Source: an uncultured Spirochaetales bacterium (GTDB lineage: Bacteria; Spirochaetota; Spirochaetia; Sphaerochaetales; Sphaerochaetaceae). From it: 64,000 nucleotides of DNA. The notes under the pieces are model-generated. The model worked only from the letters and a program-made list of their open reading frames with translations, searched no databases and was not told the origin of the DNA. The DNA lies in contig CASDPA010000006.1 in NCBI GenBank assembly GCA_949282255.1, forward strand, positions 1 to 64,000, read 5' to 3'. Below are positions 8,054-17,311 of the stretch, one piece after another. Position 1 is the stretch's first letter. Every line of letters begins with the position of its first letter. The position numbers and the translations under genes are program-made.

Positions 8054-8979
8054 GGATTCTTTTTGCCGCAACAGGGGAGATCGCTGTCCCGACACTCGAG
8101 GCGCTTCATAGGAAAAATCTCATTTACGCTGTCCTATGTTCTCCTGATGAGCCTGGCAAAAGGGGTAGTGCGCTTATCGCTCCGCCGACCAAGGTAAAAG
8201 CATTGGAACTGGGACTTCCAGTGCTGCAGCCTGAACATCTCGGCTCGGAGGCGAGAAGGCTCCTGGCAGAATATGATTTGGACACCCTGGTGTCTTTCTG
8301 TTATGGAAAGATTTTCGGACCAAAATTCCTTGCCCTTTTTAAGGATGCGTTCAACATCCATCCCTCTCTTCTTCCCAAATACCGTGGATGCGCACCTATT
8401 TATGAGACCATACGTAATATGGACCGTGTGTGTGGAATAAGCATACAGAAGATTGCTCTCGAGGTTGATTCCGGGGACATCATAAATTCTTTTGGGTTCC
8501 CTCTTGATGGGATGGAGAGCCAAAATACGCTTTCAGAAAAGGTTGCATTGCTTGCCGCCGATCTCGCAGTCTCCACGTTCTGTGATATTTCGAGCTATCC
8601 ACCAAGACCGCAGACAGGGGAAGCAAGTTTTTCCTCTTTCATAAAAAAAGAAGATGGGATATTGGATTTCCATAAGCCCGCACGCATTCTCCATGCCCAG
8701 ATCCGTGCCTGCTATCCTTGGCCGAAAGCCCGCACAGTATTCCATGGTAAGAATCTCTTCATAACAGGTGTTTACGGTTCGGTTTTTGATAGTTTTGAAC
8801 CTTCTTTTGAAGAGCCTGGAACGGTTGTCGGATATGAGAAGGGAAAAGGGCTGAAGATTGCGACTTCCGATGGTTATCTTTATGCATCAAGGCTGCAGGC
8901 GGAAGCTAAGAAGGAAATGGATGCGGGTGCGTTCGTAAACGGAAACAAAGCTGTATTATCTGCAAAGCTTGGAGAATGA
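8050..8979 (+). CDS. fmt: Methionyl-tRNA formyltransferase
   Basis: Adds a formyl group from 10-formyl-tetrahydrofolate to initiator Met-tRNA. The hallmark FNIHPSLLPKYRGCAPI and the catalytic Asp in LEVDSGDII are visible, followed by the C-terminal OB-like domain. The length of 309 residues is normal. ATG overlaps the def stop as ATGA. Together with def it forms the formylation/deformylation cycle of bacterial translation initiation. Confidence 0.95.
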   Translation: MRILFAATGEIAVPTLEALHRKNLIYAVLCSPDEPGKRGSALIAPPTKVKALELGLPVLQPEHLGSEARRLLAEYDLDTLVSFCYGKIFGPKFLALFKDAFNIHPSLLPKYRGCAPIYETIRNMDRVCGISIQKIALEVDSGDIINSFGFPLDGMESQNTLSEKVALLAADLAVSTFCDISSYPPRPQTGEASFSSFIKKEDGILDFHKPARILHAQIRACYPWPKARTVFHGKNLFITGVYGSVFDSFEPSFEEPGTVVGYEKGKGLKIATSDGYLYASRLQAEAKKEMDAGAFVNGNKAVLSAKLGE

Positions 8980-8983
8980 TCCG

Positions 8984-11191
8984 ATGAAAAAAATACTGTC
9001 CTTGTTGCTCATTTCCGTCTTTTTTGTATTTTCTGTTTTTGCAAAAAAGCCTACGTTCGCTTTGGTTCTCTCCGGAGGAGGGGCCCGAGGTGTAGCTCAT
9101 ATTGCAGTTCTTGAGGAGCTTGAGAAGAGAGGAATATATCCGGATTATATAGTCGGTACCAGCATGGGGGCTCTGATCGGAGCTTTTTACAGTGCGGGAT
9201 ATGATACGGCACAATTGAAGGATTTGATCACCAACGGATCGATGATGGATCTCTTTCTCAATGTATATACCAAGTCCGATGATGACGAGATCCGTGGCGG
9301 GGAGGGGGATTATGTCTCCAATATGCTGTCCATTGATTTCTCCTCTTATGGAATCGGTGCATCGAACGGAATAATAGACGATGAGTATATTGCAGATTTT
9401 CTCAGATCCAATTTGAGCAGAGTGCTTTCCATAAGAGATTTTGATCAGTTGTCCATACCCTATAGGTGCATAGGGACCAATCTGCTCACAGGGGAAGAGA
9501 TCGTCTTCTCGCAAGGCTCCTTTTATGAGGCGATAAGGGCATCGATGGCCATGCCGATAATATTCACTCCCGTAGTGCTCGATGATGGCAGGTATGTGAT
9601 CGACGGGGGAGTGGTGAACAATCTTCCTGTTGATGCGGCCAGAGACTTGGGCGCAGATATAGTGCTTGCCGTAGATGTGAACAACTCTCTGGATAATGCT
9701 TCGCATTTGGATGTGGATGTTTTGGATACGCTTACAGGGGTGGCAAACCAATATCTCAATCTGACTACGAATATCAATTCGGCAAGACAATATGCCGATG
9801 CCGATTATGTTATTCCGATGGATACCTATGATTTCAATACGATGGATTTCTCCAATCTTGAGGCAATCATAGAGCTGGGACGTACATATGTCGATGAGAA
9901 TCTGGATGTCTTCGACAGCCTGGAAAAGGATTTGGAGGAAAGGGATTTTGAAAAGCCCCTGAATTATTTTGACAGGCCGGAATACATGATCATAAAAATC
10001 CTTTATCCAGGGCTGGAAAAATACAACGTATATTTCGAATACTTTGAAGGAAAGGCTGCAACGTTGGATTTGATGAAGGAGTTTGAAAGGACTCTCAGGT
10101 ATCTTAAATTCCATGAACGGCTCAAATCCATAACTTATCAGATGCTTCCCTCTGGGATAGTTTATGTGGAATCGGAGAACTATAAGCAGCTTTCCTCTTC
10201 TCTTTCCTTAGGTATGGAGCTGATGATTGGAGGAAGATACCACAATAGCGGAGATAAACGGTTCAGCTTCTATTTTCTGCCTCATCTGGATATTTTTGCG
10301 GATATAAATTTCCCCGGCAGGGAAGGAATATTCAGAATCGGGTTGGATGTCGATGAGATGATGGCGCTGATTGCCGGATATTACTATCCCTTTGAGAATT
10401 TCTACAGCCTGTATGCGGAAACAGAGATAGGGATAGGCTCACTTTCGATGTTGAGCATAAGGGAGAGGAATGACAGGTTTGAGACAAAGGATTTCGGACT
10501 GCGTCTGCGTGGAGGAATGGCTTACTCCTGGAAGAATCTCCTGCGCCTGGATTTTCTTTTAGCCTTTGATCTGACATCCCTGGGCTCTATAAGGTCTTAT
10601 GACGGGGCCGAGGTGGTTGGAATAACTCCTGTTATTGCCCCAAAGGCTGTATTCACTTTGAATTATGAAGGCCTTTCCGATTCCTTCCCCTTTGATCCGG
10701 GCATCGGTCTTTCCTCCAACATGACAGTTTATCTTATGGCCCCGTTCATGTACGGTCTTTCGCTCAAGGGCGAATCGGTTATTTATTCTCCGATCCGCAG
10801 CTCAAGATTCTTCATCAATTTCGAAGCTTCTTCCTTACGTGCTCCAGGAAGGCTTGCTTCGAGTTATAAGACCACATTCTCCGGATTGCTTACCCGGGAT
10901 TACTTGATGGCGGAGGCCGGAGGCAGGGTAATCTTCACGGATGACATATACATGGATGTGGGATTGTACTGCGAAGGGTTTGATAACGGTGATGTTCATC
11001 TTGGAGACAATGATATTCTTTGGAACAACAGGGATATCACGGGCTCGCGTCTTGCTCCGTTTGCGACAATAAATGATTTTACTGCAGGATTCTGTATCGG
11101 CTTTGGATATAGGACTGGACTCGGCACTGTTGGATTCAAGCTGTATGCTGATTATGAGGGTACGGCTTCGTTGGGTTTTTATTTCAAATGA
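8984..11191 (+). CDS. Patatin-like type Vd autotransporter (PlpD-like)
   Basis: A 735-residue exported lipase-type protein. Residues 1-20 are a signal peptide ending VFAKK. The patatin domain follows: oxyanion loop SGGGARG, catalytic Ser in GTSMGAL and catalytic Asp in DGGVVNN, within about residues 25-300. A POTRA-like linker (about 300-390) leads into a C-terminal outer-membrane barrel rich in alternating hydrophobic strands, ending LGFYFK. This order matches PlpD/FplA-type (type Vd) autotransporters, in which the barrel carries the phospholipase to the surface. The start at 8984 has GGAG at 8971-8974. It overlaps the next gene by four bases. Confidence 0.85.
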   Translation: MKKILSLLLISVFFVFSVFAKKPTFALVLSGGGARGVAHIAVLEELEKRGIYPDYIVGTSMGALIGAFYSAGYDTAQLKDLITNGSMMDLFLNVYTKSDDDEIRGGEGDYVSNMLSIDFSSYGIGASNGIIDDEYIADFLRSNLSRVLSIRDFDQLSIPYRCIGTNLLTGEEIVFSQGSFYEAIRASMAMPIIFTPVVLDDGRYVIDGGVVNNLPVDAARDLGADIVLAVDVNNSLDNASHLDVDVLDTLTGVANQYLNLTTNINSARQYADADYVIPMDTYDFNTMDFSNLEAIIELGRTYVDENLDVFDSLEKDLEERDFEKPLNYFDRPEYMIIKILYPGLEKYNVYFEYFEGKAATLDLMKEFERTLRYLKFHERLKSITYQMLPSGIVYVESENYKQLSSSLSLGMELMIGGRYHNSGDKRFSFYFLPHLDIFADINFPGREGIFRIGLDVDEMMALIAGYYYPFENFYSLYAETEIGIGSLSMLSIRERNDRFETKDFGLRLRGGMAYSWKNLLRLDFLLAFDLTSLGSIRSYDGAEVVGITPVIAPKAVFTLNYEGLSDSFPFDPGIGLSSNMTVYLMAPFMYGLSLKGESVIYSPIRSSRFFINFEASSLRAPGRLASSYKTTFSGLLTRDYLMAEAGGRVIFTDDIYMDVGLYCEGFDNGDVHLGDNDILWNNRDITGSRLAPFATINDFTAGFCIGFGYRTGLGTVGFKLYADYEGTASLGFYFK

Positions 11192-12165
11192 GATGGACTT
11201 CCTATTCTTCATACCTTAAGAACCGTTTTGGTATGAATGTCTTCAGAATCGGTGTGGATGCAGGGTTTTCATGCCCGAACAGGGATGCTTCCAGGTATGG
11301 AGGATGCACGTTCTGCGACGGTACCGGCGCTGTGGCCGTCTATCAGAGGAAAGGAGAAGGGGTTTTCCATCATGACAGCCCATATGACAATATCGTGGCT
11401 TCCTCGGTGCCTTCGTATGGCGTGGACATGAAAGGCCAGATAGAACGCGGGCGGGAATTTCTTAGCCGGCGTTATGGTGCCGAGGGTTTTTCACTTTATT
11501 TGCAGTCGTTTACGAATACGTATGCTCCTAGGGATGTTCTGAGAAGGATTTACGATGAAGCTCTTGGATACGGGGATTTCAAGGAATTCATCATCTCAAC
11601 ACGTCCTGATTGCCTCGATGATGATGTTGTCGACTTGATCGCAGAATATAAGGATAGGAATTATGATGTTTGGGTGGAGCTCGGATTGCAGAGCGCTTCC
11701 GACAGGACATTGAAGCATATCAACCGCGGTCATGATGTTGCATGCTATGTTGATGCTTTCAAACGGTTAAAAGAAAGGGGGATCCTTGTATCCACCCATG
11801 TCATAATTGGGCTTCCGGGAGAAGATATCGATGATTTTTGTTCGACCGCAGATCTTCTTGCCCGTCTCAAGACAGATGCTGTGAAGATTCATAACCTGCA
11901 TATTGCAGGGGGGACTGCAATGGCGGATGAATATGAAAGAGGCGAAATAAGATTGCTTTCTGCAGAAGAATATATTCAGGCAGTTGCGCTCTTTTTGTCG
12001 CGTTTGAGTCCAGGTACGATAATCCAGCGCCTTATATCGGAAACGCCTGCCCACAGGCTTATCGCCCCGAGGGATTTTCCCGATAAATCCAGGCTGATAA
12101 ACATGCTTGATAAGAAGATGGAGGAGGAAGGGCTTTATGAAGGATGCCTTTATCAAGGAGATTGA
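11188..12165 (+). CDS. Radical SAM protein, YhcC/TIGR01212 family
   Basis: A 325-residue radical S-adenosylmethionine protein. The cluster motif near residue 30, CPNRDASRYGGCTFC, has the long spacing between the first and second cysteine typical of the YhcC family. The conserved middle FIISTRPDCLDDDVV and ELGLQSASDRTLKHINRGHD agree. The reaction is unknown in the family. ATG overlaps the upstream stop by four bases, so it is cotranscribed with the autotransporter, although no functional link is evident. Confidence 0.85.
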   Translation: MRWTSYSSYLKNRFGMNVFRIGVDAGFSCPNRDASRYGGCTFCDGTGAVAVYQRKGEGVFHHDSPYDNIVASSVPSYGVDMKGQIERGREFLSRRYGAEGFSLYLQSFTNTYAPRDVLRRIYDEALGYGDFKEFIISTRPDCLDDDVVDLIAEYKDRNYDVWVELGLQSASDRTLKHINRGHDVACYVDAFKRLKERGILVSTHVIIGLPGEDIDDFCSTADLLARLKTDAVKIHNLHIAGGTAMADEYERGEIRLLSAEEYIQAVALFLSRLSPGTIIQRLISETPAHRLIAPRDFPDKSRLINMLDKKMEEEGLYEGCLYQGD

Positions 12166-12994
12166 GAACAAGGTTTTTGAAAGGGCTTTGCTTGCTTTAC
12201 GATTTCTTCCTGAGGATGTGGAGAACCGGATATTGGAGGCTTGTGATAAGGAGGATTCTCCCTATGCTTCAATCGTACTTGAGGCAATAAGAAAGAACAT
12301 AGGACTTTCCAAAGAATCTCCGATACCTCTTTGTCAGGATACCGGCATGTTCTGGGTTCTGATAAGCATAGGCAGATCGTTCGGGCCGGTTGACCTTTTT
12401 CTTCTTGAGCATGCCGTGGAATCTGCTTTGAGGACTGCCGCAGATAAGGCCTGCTATCGCAAAAGTGTCGTTATTGAGCCTGTATTCGATCGAGAAAATA
12501 CCTCGACAAACCTGCCTGCGGTAATAAATTATGAGTTGGTTGACGGCGCGGATCTTTCCATAAAGGTGCTTTTAAAGGGATTCGGCAGTGAAAACTGCAC
12601 ATCTTTGGCTATGCTGCGACCTACCGATGGCAAGGATGGAGTGGTCTCTGCTGTATGCGATATCGTTTCAAAGGCGGGAGGAAAGCCATGTCCTCCGATG
12701 TTTTTGGGCATAGGAATTGGAGGAACAGCCGATCGTGCCGCACTTTTGAGCAAGAAGGCTTTTTTCTCTTCAAGCGAAGGCAAGGACCATTGTTATGCCG
12801 AGCTTGAAAAAGAGATATTGGAAAGAACGAACCGCCTTGGTATTGGAGCTGGAGGTCTTGGGGGGAAGTTTTCTGTTTTGGATGTGAAGATTCTCTCGGA
12901 AGCCACCCATATAGCAGGAATGCCGCTATGCGTATCCATCTCATGCTGGGCAGACCGTCAGTTTGAGGTGGTCATCGAAGGAGGAAGCAGATGA
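12137..12994 (+). CDS. Class I fumarate hydratase (or L-tartrate dehydratase), alpha subunit
   Basis: Iron-sulfur dehydratase subunit of 285 residues that, with the next gene, interconverts fumarate and malate. Signature segments are PLCQDTGMFWV (first cluster Cys), GSENCTSLAMLRPTDG and FLGIGIGGTADRAALLSKKA. Separate alpha and beta genes are the usual form in anaerobes. The ATG at 12137 has GGAGGAAG at 12122-12130; the longer frame inside the radical SAM gene is rejected. Fumarase and tartrate dehydratase cannot be told apart by eye. Confidence 0.88.
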   Translation: MKDAFIKEIENKVFERALLALRFLPEDVENRILEACDKEDSPYASIVLEAIRKNIGLSKESPIPLCQDTGMFWVLISIGRSFGPVDLFLLEHAVESALRTAADKACYRKSVVIEPVFDRENTSTNLPAVINYELVDGADLSIKVLLKGFGSENCTSLAMLRPTDGKDGVVSAVCDIVSKAGGKPCPPMFLGIGIGGTADRAALLSKKAFFSSSEGKDHCYAELEKEILERTNRLGIGAGGLGGKFSVLDVKILSEATHIAGMPLCVSISCWADRQFEVVIEGGSR

Positions 12995-13512
12995 AAAGGA
13001 TTCTTTCTTTGCCTTATTGTGAAAGTGATCTGGAAGGTTTCAATGCGGGGGATGAAGTGATTCTTTTTGGAACTCTTTATGTCGGCAGGGATCAGGTTCA
13101 TAAAAGGCTTAAGGCCTTGATCGACAGCAATTGTGAGCTTCCTTTCCAATTTGAGGGAAACGGGATATATTATATGGGGCCGTCTCCTGCGCCTGATGGG
13201 TATTTAATCGGAGCGGCAGGACCGACCACAAGCCAGAGGATGGATCCCTTTTCTCCGCTTTTGATTGCCAATGGATTGAAGCTCATGGTGGGCAAGGGGC
13301 CCCGCAGCAAGGAAGTCAAAGCATCGGTAAAGGAATATAAGGGAGCTTATCTGCAGGCTTTTGGAGGTTGCGGCGCACTTTATTCGAATGCTATAAAGAA
13401 AGTTGAACTGGTTGCTTTTCCTGAGCTTGGGCCGGAAGCGCTTTTGCGCTTGGAAATAGAGGATTTCCCTACGATCTGTGCAATAGACAGCAGAGGGAAT
13501 GCGATAATTTAA
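12991..13512 (+). CDS. Class I fumarate hydratase (or L-tartrate dehydratase), beta subunit
   Basis: C-terminal (swivelling) subunit of the two-part iron-sulfur fumarase, 173 residues. GAAGPTTSQRMD and MVGKGPRSKEV are family hallmarks that form part of the substrate site with the alpha subunit. The start overlaps the alpha subunit stop by four bases, consistent with equal production of the two parts. Confidence 0.88.
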   Translation: MKRILSLPYCESDLEGFNAGDEVILFGTLYVGRDQVHKRLKALIDSNCELPFQFEGNGIYYMGPSPAPDGYLIGAAGPTTSQRMDPFSPLLIANGLKLMVGKGPRSKEVKASVKEYKGAYLQAFGGCGALYSNAIKKVELVAFPELGPEALLRLEIEDFPTICAIDSRGNAII

Positions 13513-13529
13513 TTCAGCGGGGAGCGGAT

Positions 13530-15107
13530 TTGAAAAATCCTGATTTGGAAGAGAAAATCAAAAAGCTTATTTCTTCTGGTGATTGGCAAGGGGTGCTGAG
13601 GATCCTCGGCAGTCTCGATTTGGAAAAGGCTGGCGGAATTCTTGAGAATATGGATGTCTTTTTTCCTTTTTCCGGTTTCAAAAACATTCATGTGCCGGAC
13701 TCCTCCATTCTTTTGTCTTCTTTCAAATATGCTGACGAAGAGGAAAGCATAGTATCAGGGCATCTTGAAAAAGTGTTCGGACATTTCGAAACCGTATCCC
13801 TTGATGGCCTGAAATGCGCATTCATACGGCCATGCAATCTTTCTTATTCCATACTTGTCAGCATGGGTATCGGGTCAAAGCCCTCATTGTCCAACAGAAA
13901 GGAGGAAAAGGGCTATGAGAGAACGGAAATAATGCTTTATCTCCCACCTGAGTCTGATGTGGAGCACTGTTTTTGGATCCGAGGCCTTTTCTCTTCCCTG
14001 TGCCGTCTTTCCCATGATGGAAAAGGTTTTCTTGCTCCATTTTTCATGTATGACAACGGCTCTCAATATGGTCTTGATTCCTTATTCTCCGGCTGCCTGC
14101 TGATTCCGCCTCTCCTAGGTCCTTCTTACCTGATGCTTCCAAATGGAGAGACTGTATCATTTCTTGTCGCGATACCGCTGTATGACGAAGAGATGGACTA
14201 TAAGGATTCATTCGGACTTGGCCGCCTTATGGAAAGGATGCTCCCTGATGCCATGATTGCTGATATCCACAGGCAGAGCTATGCGGAGCCTTTTGAAGCG
14301 CTGGGTCCCATGTATGGCTGTATTGCCGATTTTGGGTGGATGGCGGAGAAATTCCGAAAGTCGGGAATCCAGACGGATGACAAGTATGCCTATGCGACCG
14401 AGCTTGTTTATTTCATGATATGGGCTATCAGGAGACATCTGATTTCTTCAGAGTTTTTGAATGATAACGGCGATCTTGTACATCTTGTGGCCTTCCCAAA
14501 TTTTGCCGATATCCGCAGAACGTTTTGGAAAGCTTACGACGGCATACTGTTTTCTGGTTTCTTTTCGCGTGAAGGACAGCTCTTTGCGCGGTATTGCTTT
14601 TCTCCAGACAGTTATGGCCAAGGCTGCCACTATCCCAGCATTTTTTTGCATATGGCCCGTCTTAATATGGAGCATACATGCCCTGAAATGGCAGGCAGGA
14701 TGGATCCCCGGTTTGTGTTTCCATACTCGGAGGATGCTTTCAAACTGGTTTCAAATGCTCTTGATGCGATCTATGACATATGGAAAAAGGAACAACGGAA
14801 TGGAATTATGCTGGGCGATGGAATCATGTCCTCTTCCGCTGTCGGCCTTAAAGGCCCCACTGGTTGTCTTGTTTCCCCATCCGTCTTCAACAGCCCTGAA
14901 AAAGGGGGGATATTTGTCCGACTTGAGAGCCTTGATCCGTCATGGGATTCTGGATGGAGGGTATATTCTTCGGATTCGGAGAAGGATACCGGGTTAGATG
15001 ATATGCTTCTTATGGATTTGAGGGTCTTCGAGAACCTTTCTCCAAGTATGCGCCCGATATTGTCAGAGGCGGGAAAGGGTGCCACATATGTTCTGTACAA
15101 CAAATGA
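13530..15107 (+). CDS. SUFU-domain protein with DUF2185/Imm33-like C-terminus
   Basis: A 525-residue cytoplasmic protein starting at a TTG codon behind GGGGAG (13519-13524). Residues about 70-260 resemble the bacterial suppressor-of-fused domain: ILVSMGIGSKPS, YERTEIMLYLPPES, a middle rich in aromatic residues, then FLVAIPLYDEEMDYKDSFG. The last about 80 residues resemble DUF2185: DSGWRVYSSDSEKD followed by an aspartate-rich loop and GATYVLYNK. In other bacteria both domains are known as immunity proteins of polymorphic toxins, but no toxin gene is visible beside it. The region at about 270-430 is unassigned. The domain calls come from memory of family patterns and are moderate. Confidence 0.55.
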   Translation: MKNPDLEEKIKKLISSGDWQGVLRILGSLDLEKAGGILENMDVFFPFSGFKNIHVPDSSILLSSFKYADEEESIVSGHLEKVFGHFETVSLDGLKCAFIRPCNLSYSILVSMGIGSKPSLSNRKEEKGYERTEIMLYLPPESDVEHCFWIRGLFSSLCRLSHDGKGFLAPFFMYDNGSQYGLDSLFSGCLLIPPLLGPSYLMLPNGETVSFLVAIPLYDEEMDYKDSFGLGRLMERMLPDAMIADIHRQSYAEPFEALGPMYGCIADFGWMAEKFRKSGIQTDDKYAYATELVYFMIWAIRRHLISSEFLNDNGDLVHLVAFPNFADIRRTFWKAYDGILFSGFFSREGQLFARYCFSPDSYGQGCHYPSIFLHMARLNMEHTCPEMAGRMDPRFVFPYSEDAFKLVSNALDAIYDIWKKEQRNGIMLGDGIMSSSAVGLKGPTGCLVSPSVFNSPEKGGIFVRLESLDPSWDSGWRVYSSDSEKDTGLDDMLLMDLRVFENLSPSMRPILSEAGKGATYVLYNK

Positions 15108-15171
15108 TTTTTCTTTTTTAAGGTGGACGCCATTTTAACCCTGTGATAGATTTTTCTTTAGGATGAGAGAA

Positions 15172-15945
15172 ATGAAACATGTTGTCTTGATGATGCTTGC
15201 GCTCCTTTTGCTGTTTTCGTGCTCGAAGCCCGAAGAGGGAGATGTTTCTGTCCGCAACAGCTCGAATCCAACTGCTGTGGATACTTCAAAAAAGGATTCT
15301 TCGGATAGGCTGATGGATCTGGGAGAGCCCCAAGGTTTGGTTGACCGTTTTTCTTATGCATATGGGAACCTTTTTGCTTCATCCCTTGAATCTTTGGATA
15401 AGGAGATCTCTGTAGATTATTTCGTACGTGGTGTGCTTGATTATTATGGTACGTCATATTTCACCGATGAGCAGATGCAGGAGATATTTGCTGAGTACCA
15501 GAACATGATGATCCAGGAAAACCAGGAACGTTATGAAGAGCAGAAGAAAAAGAATCTTGAGGATGCTCTTGCATTCTTGGCCGTTAATGGAAAGAGAAGC
15601 AATGTGATTACGACCCCATCTGGCTTGCAGTATGAAAGGATCAGGAAGGTTTCCGATAAGAGTGTGGTTCCCCAGGAGGATGATACCGTTGAGATTGATT
15701 ACACCATAACACTCTTGAATGGAACGGTGGCCGATTCGTCCTATAACAGAGGACAAAGGGCAGTGGTGAAGGTGTCGCAGATGATCGAGGGTGTGAAGGA
15801 GGGGCTTATGCTCATGAGCCCTGGAGAAAAGTACAGATTTTGGATACATCCTGAAAAGGGGTATGGCGAAAATGGGGTTTCCGTCATAGGCCCCAATGAG
15901 CTTTTGATTTTCGAGGTGGAGTTATACGATATCGTTGAGCCGTGA
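15172..15945 (+). CDS. FKBP-type peptidyl-prolyl isomerase lipoprotein
   Basis: Folding catalyst anchored to the cell envelope, 257 residues. The N-terminus has a hydrophobic run and lipobox LFSC, so it should be lipidated on Cys. An FkpA/Mip-like helical dimerisation region (about 60-140) is followed by the FKBP domain with VEIDYTITLLNGTVADSSYNR, EGVKEGLMLMSPGEK and YGENGV. AGGA at 15160-15163 fits the ATG at 15172 better than the one at 15163. Its 3' end overlaps the convergent phosphatase gene by 24 bases. Confidence 0.88.
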   Translation: MKHVVLMMLALLLLFSCSKPEEGDVSVRNSSNPTAVDTSKKDSSDRLMDLGEPQGLVDRFSYAYGNLFASSLESLDKEISVDYFVRGVLDYYGTSYFTDEQMQEIFAEYQNMMIQENQERYEEQKKKNLEDALAFLAVNGKRSNVITTPSGLQYERIRKVSDKSVVPQEDDTVEIDYTITLLNGTVADSSYNRGQRAVVKVSQMIEGVKEGLMLMSPGEKYRFWIHPEKGYGENGVSVIGPNELLIFEVELYDIVEP

Positions 15946-16602
15946 ATAAAGCTGGCTGTATGATGAGACACTATAGTCTGCAAGCTGTGATTTTTCGCCG
16001 TCGAAGTTTAGATAAATGTTTCTGATGCCTGAATTCACGGCTCCCTGGATGTCGCTTTTCTCGCTGTCCCCGATGACAATGCTGTCCTTGGCTTCTATTC
16101 CTGCTTCTGCCAAAACCTTGTCGAAAAATGCTTTCTGAGGTTTCTGCACGCCCATTTCTCCGGAAATGAAAATCTTTTTGAAAAAACCTACAGTGCCTGT
16201 GCCTCTGAATCTGGCCCATTGTATGTCGGAAATCCCGTTTGTTATTATGTAGTTTTGGAATATCCCGGCACTTTTTATCTTTTCAAGGAATTCCACAGCC
16301 CCGTCGATCATGATTCCATGGCTTCCAAGCTGCGATGAATAGTAATCGCCGGCTTCGTCCATATCCGCATCTATTCCCAGCTTGCTGAAAAGGAGCCCGA
16401 AGCGTCCTCCGGGAATTTCCTCCTGTTTTATGAGGCCCTTCTCATAATCGTCCCAAAGCCTGCGGTTGCCAATATGGTAGATTCCGATGTTTTCCTCGGT
16501 GTAGGGGATGCCGTACCTGGCGAACACCATGGCCAGGGCGATTTTTTCCGTCGCTTTGAAATCATACAGCGTGCCGTCCGCATCGAATAACAGGTTTAAC
16601 AT
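15922..16602 (-). CDS. HAD phosphatase of the YjjG/YfnB nucleotidase type
   Basis: A 226-residue haloacid dehalogenase-type hydrolase. Motif I is DADGTLYDF (nucleophilic and acid Asp), motif II is NYIITNG, the Lys is in GVQKPQKAFF and motif III is SIVIGDSEKSDIQG. The helical cap starting after residue 15 and the overall layout resemble YjjG, which removes phosphate from non-canonical pyrimidine nucleotides. Substrate assignment is inference. It is transcribed divergently from the next gene and convergently with the FKBP gene. Confidence 0.75.
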   Translation of the reverse strand: MLNLLFDADGTLYDFKATEKIALAMVFARYGIPYTEENIGIYHIGNRRLWDDYEKGLIKQEEIPGGRFGLLFSKLGIDADMDEAGDYYSSQLGSHGIMIDGAVEFLEKIKSAGIFQNYIITNGISDIQWARFRGTGTVGFFKKIFISGEMGVQKPQKAFFDKVLAEAGIEAKDSIVIGDSEKSDIQGAVNSGIRNIYLNFDGEKSQLADYSVSSYSQLYSRLNDIV

Positions 16603-16646
16603 ACCCCAATGCTACAAAATATGTTATTTTTAAGAAAGAGGTATAT

Positions 16647-17231
16647 ATGAAAAGATTAATTTCAAACCTGATGCTGTCCTTGCTTGTGCTCTTGTTGGGA
16701 AGCTTGATGATAATAAGGCCTGACAGGGTCATGACAGTGGTTTTTGCAATATTGGGTATTTTCATGCTCGCATCCGGTTTGAAAAACCTGTATCTGAGCA
16801 TTGTTTACGCTTCTGCAATCTCGCGAAGATTGGGAATTGCCGCCGTGATAAAGAACGCATTCAATACTATTTTTTCCGTATTGATTGTGTATTTCGCTTT
16901 CTCAAACCCTGAGGCATTGATGAGCATCACAGTCTATCTGATAGCCATCGATCTCCTGGTCACCGCATTGCTTGATCTGCTTGACCATATGATTTTACGC
17001 AGGCAAGGGTATGTCACTGTCGGAATAATGGAAATCGTTGTGCGTATTGCATTTTCCATATTCATGTTCTTCTTCCCTTATCTGATAGGTTCCACTGTTT
17101 TCAGAATTGTAGCCATAATTCTTGTGATTTACGGCGTATTTTCCCTAATCATGTCCGTACTTGGGTTCTTTGCTGGGAAAAAACATTCTGCAAAAGAGGA
17201 AATTGAGGTGGAATGGGAGGTGAAACATTGA
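16647..17231 (+). CDS. DUF308/HdeD-type membrane protein
   Basis: A 194-residue integral membrane protein with about six hydrophobic segments arranged as three helical hairpins, each with a short polar turn such as RPDRVM or SNPEALM, the repeated pattern of the DUF308 (HdeD) family. The C-terminus is charged and acidic (KEEIEVEWEVKH). Its function is unknown; E. coli HdeD contributes to acid resistance. AAGAGG precedes the ATG. Its last codons overlap the predicted promoter of the histidine operon. Confidence 0.75.
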   Translation: MKRLISNLMLSLLVLLLGSLMIIRPDRVMTVVFAILGIFMLASGLKNLYLSIVYASAISRRLGIAAVIKNAFNTIFSVLIVYFAFSNPEALMSITVYLIAIDLLVTALLDLLDHMILRRQGYVTVGIMEIVVRIAFSIFMFFFPYLIGSTVFRIVAIILVIYGVFSLIMSVLGFFAGKKHSAKEEIEVEWEVKH

Positions 17232-17255
17232 CCACGATGGATGTTTTGTTATAGA
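17228..17255 (+). promoter_or_regulatory. Predicted promoter of the his operon
   Basis: TTGACC at 17228-17233, overlapping the end of the upstream gene, and TATAGA at 17250-17255 are 16 bases apart. The transcript would begin near 17262, only one to three bases before the leader-peptide ATG. Confidence 0.5.
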
Positions 17256-17263
17256 GTTTCCAC

Positions 17264-17311
17264 ATGGAAAATAAAAATAACAGGATCCATCATCACTCAC
17301 TTTTTTTCTGA
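17264..17311 (+). CDS. hisL: his operon leader peptide
   Basis: A 15-codon reading frame, MENKNNRIHHHSLFF, ending in TGA at 17309. Its three consecutive histidine codons (CAT CAT CAC at 17288-17296) are the mark of an attenuator leader peptide, and it sits directly between the predicted promoter and the terminator hairpin ahead of hisG. A ribosome starved of charged His-tRNA would stall there. There is no clear ribosome binding site, and it may be translated from a leaderless mRNA. Enterobacterial hisL has seven His codons in a row; this one is shorter. Confidence 0.75.
   Translation: MENKNNRIHHHSLFF

Noticed and set aside
8906-10114. 402-codon frame on the - strand
   Set aside because: Antisense to the patatin autotransporter, whose motifs and start signals are clear; the antisense protein matches no family.
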